Of a DNA stretch of 64,000 nt, positions 58,936-64,000 are shown piece after piece. Below the pieces are notes generated by a model. It did not search any database. It was not told where the DNA came from and saw only the letters and a list, made by a program, of their open reading frames with translations. The translations under genes and the position numbers were made by a program. Numbering within the stretch: position 1 is the stretch's first letter; each line of letters begins with the position of its first letter. This DNA is from Candidatus Flexifilum affinis (lineage in GTDB: Bacteria > Chloroflexota > Anaerolineae > Aggregatilineales > Phototrophicaceae), in contig JADJPJ010000017.1 of assembly GCA_016713325.1 (NCBI GenBank), positions 62,001 to 126,000 on the forward strand, in the 5' to 3' direction.

Positions 58936-60078
58936 TCAGCGGCCGGCTGACTTAATGGTACGCAGCGCCATGTCGGTCGCTTCGACCATGCGGCTGAAGT
59001 CGAAGCGCTCCGTACCGTCCGGGGCATAGGCGGCTAACGCGGCACGCATTCCCGGTCGCATCGCTTCTTGCAGCGCCGCCGTCAGCGCCTCAACATCCAC
59101 ATAGGGCACCAGCAGGCCATTGACCCCATGGCGCACGACTTCGGGATTGCCGCCTTTGTCGCTGGCGATCACCGGCGTGCCGGCGGCCAGGCTCTCCAGC
59201 AGCGTGTGCGACAGGCCCTCATACCCGGAGTACAGGATCACGTAATCGGCGGCGCGCATATAGAGCGGTATACGGTCACGGCTGACTCGCCCCAGGAACG
59301 TGACCCGGTCGCCCAGATCGTCCGCCTGCGCCTGGAGTGATTCCAGCATCGGACCGTCGCCGGCCACCAGCAGGCGGGCGTCAGGAACGCGGCGCAGCGC
59401 GGCGATCAGGTGATCGACGCCCTTCCAGGCGACCAGCCGCCCGACGGTCAGCAGTAGCGGCGCGTCCGCGGGCAGGCCCAGCGCGGCCCGCGCTTCCGCC
59501 TGAGGCTGCTGGGGGGCAGTGCGGTCTTCCGGCGGCAGGGCGTTGTAAATGACCTGGATCTTCGCCGGGTCCACGCCCCAGCCGGCGACCATGCGCTTGA
59601 GGTACTCGCTGGGCACAATCACCCCGTCGAGCGCCGCTGCTTCGCGCGCCCGCGCCGCCCGATCGGCTGCCGCCACGGCCGGCAGGGCCGCCTTCTGATA
59701 GTCATCGACATCCATGGTCGGGGGAATCCAGCCCTTGCGAATGGCGCGCTCCCATCCCTGGTCGCCGACGATCTTGACGACGCGCGGCGCGTGGTGGTCG
59801 CCCAGAAGCGGCAGGCCGAGGGTATGCAAATAGACGACATCCGCCCACTTCAGCAGTGGGCGGGCGGCGCGGGCATAGTCGAACCAGCGGATGGGCAGAG
59901 CTCGGCGCGGGATGCGCCGGATGGGGTACGGATAGGCCGTGGACGGCCGGTCGTCGCTGTAACTGACGACCGACACCTCCCAGTCGCGCGCCTGGAGTTC
60001 CGGCAGCAGGCGATGCAGATAGGTCGCGGGACCACCCGGTTCGGGGTGAACGATGCCGCTGGCGATGAACAGGCGCAT
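58936..60078 (-). CDS. Glycosyltransferase family 4
   Basis: 380 residues of the GT-B fold. The N-terminal acceptor domain has GIVHPEPGGPATYLHRLLPE and a histidine in VVYLHTLGLPLLGDHHAP. The donor domain has VIVPSEYLKRMVAGWGVD, LLLTVGRLVAWKGVDHLIAAL and the EX7E element in YSGYEGLSHTLLESLAAG. It transfers a sugar from a nucleotide donor to a lipid or polysaccharide. It starts 18 bases after the YchF stop, so it is probably co-transcribed. Confidence 0.92.
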   Translation of the reverse strand: MRLFIASGIVHPEPGGPATYLHRLLPELQARDWEVSVVSYSDDRPSTAYPYPIRRIPRRALPIRWFDYARAARPLLKWADVVYLHTLGLPLLGDHHAPRVVKIVGDQGWERAIRKGWIPPTMDVDDYQKAALPAVAAADRAARAREAAALDGVIVPSEYLKRMVAGWGVDPAKIQVIYNALPPEDRTAPQQPQAEARAALGLPADAPLLLTVGRLVAWKGVDHLIAALRRVPDARLLVAGDGPMLESLQAQADDLGDRVTFLGRVSRDRIPLYMRAADYVILYSGYEGLSHTLLESLAAGTPVIASDKGGNPEVVRHGVNGLLVPYVDVEALTAALQEAMRPGMRAALAAYAPDGTERFDFSRMVEATDMALRTIKSAGR

Positions 60079-60096
60079 GGTCGTGACGGCGCCGCG

Positions 60097-61170
60097 TCAG
60101 ATGTTGAAGCGGATGTGCACGATATCGCCGTCTTTGACGACGTAGTCCTTGCCTTCGAGCCGAAACTTGCCGGCCGTCTTGAGGGCGGCTTCGCTGCCGG
60201 CGGCAATCAGGTCGGCGTAGGCCATGACCTCGGCGCGGATGAACCCCTTCTGCAAATCGCTGTGGATCACGCCGGCCGCTTCCGGGGCGGTCGCGCCGAT
60301 GCGAACATCCCAGGCGCGCACCTCATCCTCGCCGACGGTGAAGAACGACTGGATGGTGAGCAGTTCGTAGGACAGACGGATGACCCTGGCGGCGCTCAGT
60401 TCGGTGATGCCGTATTCGGCCATGAAGATCTCGGCGTCTTCCGGCTCCAACTGGCTGAGTTCCGCCTCGATGCGGCCTTGCAGGGTGACGATTTTGCTGA
60501 GCTGGTGCTCGTAGTGCAGCGTCACGGCGACCGAGGACTCGTCGGCGTTCAGCACGATCAGCACCGGCTTGAGGGTCAGGAAGCCGAAGCCGCGCAGTGA
60601 CTTGATCTCCTCCTCGCTCAGACCGAGATCGCGCAGAGGCTTATCGTCCTCCAGATGGGCCTTCAGCCGGTCCATGAGCTCCTTCTCGGCGCTCAGCAGC
60701 GGGTCGCCCGCCTTGCCCTTGCGCTTGAGGTCGATCTCCAGCTTCTCAAGTCGCGCTTCGATGGCAACCAGATCGGTGAGGATGAATTCGCTGTCCAGGA
60801 TGCCCACATCGCGCGCCGCGTCGACGGTGTCATAGGGATGGGGAACGCCTTCATCTTTGAAGGTGCGTACGACATGCAGATAGCCGTCGAGCTGGGAGAG
60901 CTGGTTGCGGAACTGCCCGCCCAGGCCGCCCTCGCCGATTCCTTTGTCCAGCCCGCCGATGTCGACATACGTCACCTGGGTGTAAGTGGTCTTCTTGGGC
61001 TTGTACATCGCCTTGAGCGTGTCCACGCGCGTATCCGGCATGTTGACGACGGCCGTATGTACTTCGAACTGGCCGCTGGTCGCCGCGCCGGTGGGCAGAC
61101 TGTTTCGGGTGAGAGCGTTGAAGATGGTGGTTTTGCCGCTGTTGGGTAAGCCAATGATGCCGAGTTTCAT
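60097..61170 (-). CDS. ychF: Redox-regulated ATPase YchF (OLA1 family)
   Basis: 357 residues, full length. P-loop GLPNSGKTTIFNAL (residues 7-20), switch region, G3-like YVDIGGLDKG and G4 variant LNADES, the ATP-preferring replacement of NKxD. A helical insertion with LPNL-type hydrophobics (LSEEEIKSLRGFGFLT) and a C-terminal TGS domain (EVRAWDVRIGATAPEAAGVI, KDYVVKDGDIVHIRFNI) complete it. It associates with ribosomes and is linked to oxidative stress and translation. Confidence 0.97.
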   Translation of the reverse strand: MKLGIIGLPNSGKTTIFNALTRNSLPTGAATSGQFEVHTAVVNMPDTRVDTLKAMYKPKKTTYTQVTYVDIGGLDKGIGEGGLGGQFRNQLSQLDGYLHVVRTFKDEGVPHPYDTVDAARDVGILDSEFILTDLVAIEARLEKLEIDLKRKGKAGDPLLSAEKELMDRLKAHLEDDKPLRDLGLSEEEIKSLRGFGFLTLKPVLIVLNADESSVAVTLHYEHQLSKIVTLQGRIEAELSQLEPEDAEIFMAEYGITELSAARVIRLSYELLTIQSFFTVGEDEVRAWDVRIGATAPEAAGVIHSDLQKGFIRAEVMAYADLIAAGSEAALKTAGKFRLEGKDYVVKDGDIVHIRFNI

Positions 61171-61315
61171 GCGCGCCCATGCCTTATGGTTCGGTCACAA
61201 TGGGTCAAAGTATAGTGGACGACGCGCGCCGGATGTAGGGACAAGAAATGGAGGTCGCCTGTCACGCCCAATGGCCTAGGGGCGACGCGGCGGGACATCC
61301 GCGCGACTGGTGGGC

Positions 61316-61350
61316 GGGGGGGGGGGCCGCCGCCGTCGTCGGCGGCGGCC
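61316..61350. other. Eleven-G tract followed by a GC-only hairpin
   Basis: G(11) at 61316-61326 runs into GGCCGCCGCC/GGCGGCGGCC (61325-61350, loop GTCGTC). It lies in the 273-base gap (61171-61443) between YchF and the permease, where no gene is seen. It may be a structural element or a sequence of low assembly quality. Confidence 0.5.
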
Positions 61351-61443
61351 ACCGGGAGGGAGGTCCGCCAAATGCCGCAAGGAGATCATCGCCAATGCGC
61401 AGGTCCGCCTCCACAACTGCCAATGGGGCCTCAGGGGTGAGGA

Positions 61444-62316
<873 letters not shown>

Positions 62317-62326
62317 GCGATGCCCC

Positions 62327-63280
62327 CTAGTAACTGGTATCGTCGCGCAGCAGGCGCAGTTGGATGACGCTGAGGATGACCAGCACGACCAGCAGCACGA
62401 TCGAGAGCGACGCGCCGTAGCCGAGCTTGAAGTTGGTGAAGGAGTTTTTGTAGATCCAGTACACCACCGAGATGGTCGAGTTCTGCGGACCGCCCGCCGT
62501 CATGATGAAGAACTGGTCGAAGCCGAGGTAGGAGCCGATCACCGAAAGGACCAGGGCCAGGGCGAAGGTGCGGCGCAGCAGCGGCATCATAATGTAGCGC
62601 ATGCGTCCCCAGTAGTTCGCGCCGTCGACCTTGGCCGCTTCATACAGCTCCGCCGGAATGGCCTGCATGCCGGTCATCAGCAGGATCATGGTGAAGCCAA
62701 CGGTCTTCCAGACCACCGACATGATGATCGCGGTCATGGCATAGGCGGAATCGGCCAGCCAGATGATCGGTCGGTCGATCAGGCCCAGTCCGGTCAGAAT
62801 GGCGTTGATGACGCCAACCCGGTCATGGAGGAGCCAGACCCACAGCAGGCTGCTCGACCCCAGGCCGATGACGACCGGAAGGAAGTAAATGGTGCGGTAG
62901 ATGCCGACGCCGGGCAGCGGCAGAGAGACGAGCAGCGCCAGCACGAAGGCCAGGATGAAGATCACCGGGGTGATCAGCAGGGTATAGCGGGTGGTGAACC
63001 ACAGGCTGTTCCAGAACTGACGGTCGGAGAGCAGCGCGCTGTAGTTTTCCAGCCCGATGAATTCGTGATCGCCCAGCAGCGGCCAGTCGTGCAGCGACAT
63101 GAAGACGGTGAAGATCAGCGGGAGGATGAAAAAGACCACCGTGAAGAAGACCGCCGGCAGGACGAAGAACAGGCCCGTGAAGCGCCGCCCAACAAATCTG
63201 CCGGATCGTTCGGCGCGGCGATCGCTGATCGGGAGATTGACTGTGCTCACTGCGACATCACTTTCCGACTTTTCTATCAA
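62327..63280 (-). CDS. Sugar ABC transporter permease, MalF type
   Basis: 317 residues. Cytoplasmic N-terminus (about 1-30), TM helix LFFVLPAVFFTVVFFILPLIF and five others. EAA loop ELYEAAKVDGANYWGRM at about 213-229. C-terminal GGPQNSTISVVYWIYKNSF. Middle gene of the transporter operon; a 94-base spacer with a hairpin separates it from the binding-protein gene. Confidence 0.93.
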   Translation of the reverse strand: MIEKSESDVAVSTVNLPISDRRAERSGRFVGRRFTGLFFVLPAVFFTVVFFILPLIFTVFMSLHDWPLLGDHEFIGLENYSALLSDRQFWNSLWFTTRYTLLITPVIFILAFVLALLVSLPLPGVGIYRTIYFLPVVIGLGSSSLLWVWLLHDRVGVINAILTGLGLIDRPIIWLADSAYAMTAIIMSVVWKTVGFTMILLMTGMQAIPAELYEAAKVDGANYWGRMRYIMMPLLRRTFALALVLSVIGSYLGFDQFFIMTAGGPQNSTISVVYWIYKNSFTNFKLGYGASLSIVLLVVLVILSVIQLRLLRDDTSY

Positions 63281-63301
63281 GTGAAAACGCTACCCCTGAT
63301 C

Positions 63302-63335
63302 CCCTGTCCGCGCGAGTTTTCTCGCGCGGACAGGG
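63302..63335 (-). promoter_or_regulatory. Intergenic hairpin between binding-protein and permease genes
   Basis: Perfect 15-bp stem (63302-63316 with 63321-63335), four-base loop, no T run on the minus strand. It lies after the binding-protein stop, like the hairpin at 24014, and probably stabilises the binding-protein mRNA while allowing some read-through. Confidence 0.6.
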
Positions 63336-63374
63336 AAGTGAAACCGCATGCTGCTGGGATGCGTCGAGGTGCTG

Positions 63375-64000
63375 CTATTCGCCCAAAATGGCGGTGAACC
63401 CCGCCTGGCCGTTGGCGATGGCGCCATCGACGTCACCCTGGAAGATGGCGGTCTGGAGCATCGCCAGCCACGGGCCGTTGGTGTCGTTGAACAACTGGTT
63501 GTAGACGAAGCTGTATGGCGTCTTGCCCAGGTTCATCGCCTCGGCGTTGGTGATCAGGCGCGGGTCCTGCTGCGAATATTCGTTGTCGATCAGGTCGGCG
63601 CGCAGGGGCATCTGGCCGCGGGCTGCGAACATCTCAAGCTGGATTTCTTCGGAGAGCCCCCAGGAGATGAACTCGAAGGCCGCTTCCGGATCCTGCGAGC
63701 TTGAGGTGATAGCGATCGAGTCGCCGCCGGCGAAGGAGGACACGCCGCCTTCCTGGCCAGGCAGGAAGGTCAGCCCGAAGTCGATTTCGGGGTGGTCGTT
63801 CTTCAGAACCGAGATCGAGAACGCGCCGGAGCCGGCCATGCCGATCTTTCCGGTGAGGAAGGCGTTCAGGAAGTCGTTGCCAGTGTCAGCCTGCGCGCCA
63901 GGAGGCACCAGACCCTCGTCCCACAGCTTCTTATAGAACTCGAGCGCCGCGCGGACCTCGGGGCTGTCGACGGTGGCCGTCAGTCCGTCGTCGGTCAGGA
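63375..64000 (-). CDS. Sugar ABC transporter substrate-binding protein (5' part beyond the window)
   Basis: C-terminal 208 residues of a family-1 solute-binding protein; the frame is open to the right edge (LTDDGLTATVDSPEVRAALE). Features: KLWDEGLVPPGAQADTGND, GKIGMAGSGAFSISVL, LPGQEGGVSSFAGGDSIAIT and AAFEFISWGLSEEIQLEMFA, all common in binding proteins for oligosaccharides. The two permeases downstream complete the importer. The signal peptide is outside the window. Confidence 0.92.
   Translation of the reverse strand, partial: LTDDGLTATVDSPEVRAALEFYKKLWDEGLVPPGAQADTGNDFLNAFLTGKIGMAGSGAFSISVLKNDHPEIDFGLTFLPGQEGGVSSFAGGDSIAITSSSQDPEAAFEFISWGLSEEIQLEMFAARGQMPLRADLIDNEYSQQDPRLITNAEAMNLGKTPYSFVYNQLFNDTNGPWLAMLQTAIFQGDVDGAIANGQAGFTAILGE

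Overview
The window looks like part of a Chloroflexota chromosome, probably near Anaerolineae. That is an inference. It rests on the many membrane-anchored extracellular proteins with Thr/Pro/Ala-rich linkers, the mix of carbohydrate ABC transporters with TPR, SARP and NB-ARC proteins, a CrtY-type lycopene cyclase of the fused c-d kind, and frequent TTG/GTG starts. No rRNA or phylogenetic marker is present to settle it.

Region 1 (1-14.9 kb) is a carbohydrate-utilisation block that looks visibly less GC-rich than the rest. It holds two ABC permeases (the first cut by the window edge), a GH31 alpha-glycosidase and a GH29 alpha-L-fucosidase on +. Convergent to these are a second sugar ABC system (permease, permease, binding protein), a receiver protein with a sigma-region-4-like HTH, a hybrid histidine kinase, a GntR/FCD regulator and a cyclase-family hydrolase whose 5' end is broken. 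It ends at an IS element with inverted repeats and a cluster of three tRNA genes (Pro, Gly, CAT anticodon) at 14.9-16.5 kb, so it may be a transferred island.

Region 2 (16.5-22.6 kb) carries an NYN/PIN nuclease, an AlkA-like glycosylase and a TfoX-like protein. These are followed by the most interesting unit in the window, a tight five-gene minus-strand operon. It encodes a stand-alone E2-like protein, a JAB/JAMM protein fused to a cysteine-less E2-like (UEV) domain, a ThiF/E1-like activating enzyme, a 108-residue proline-rich protein of unknown fold and a PCMT-type methyltransferase with a long C-terminal extension. It looks like a bacterial ubiquitin-type conjugation system with no recognisable ubiquitin.

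Region 3 (22.6-32.1 kb) holds a ferric-iron-type ABC transporter, a strongly promoted small protein gene, a winged-helix regulator, an OmpR-type response regulator with its kinase, a GNAT protein and a lone Flp-type pilin.

Region 4 (32.2-58.8 kb) is rich in secreted or membrane-anchored proteins: an FGE-like protein, a PHB-depolymerase-like esterase, a Ser/Thr kinase with a long Ala/Thr repeat stalk, TPR proteins, a six-repeat beta-sandwich protein and a DUF4062-like/TPR/PDZ/PPC composite. Among them lie an acyl-CoA carboxyltransferase, a SARP/NB-ARC regulator with a TPR partner, lycopene cyclase, a GNAT protein, a GT39-like mannosyltransferase and a cupin. Region 5 (58.9-64 kb) has a GT4 glycosyltransferase, YchF, and a third sugar ABC transporter whose binding protein runs off the right edge.

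Several genes are interrupted by apparent one-base indels that restore a perfect family or repeat register (cyclase, iron-binding protein, kinase, TPR protein, beta-sandwich protein). Repeat spacing proves the register breaks in two of them. Assembly error is at least as likely as real decay.
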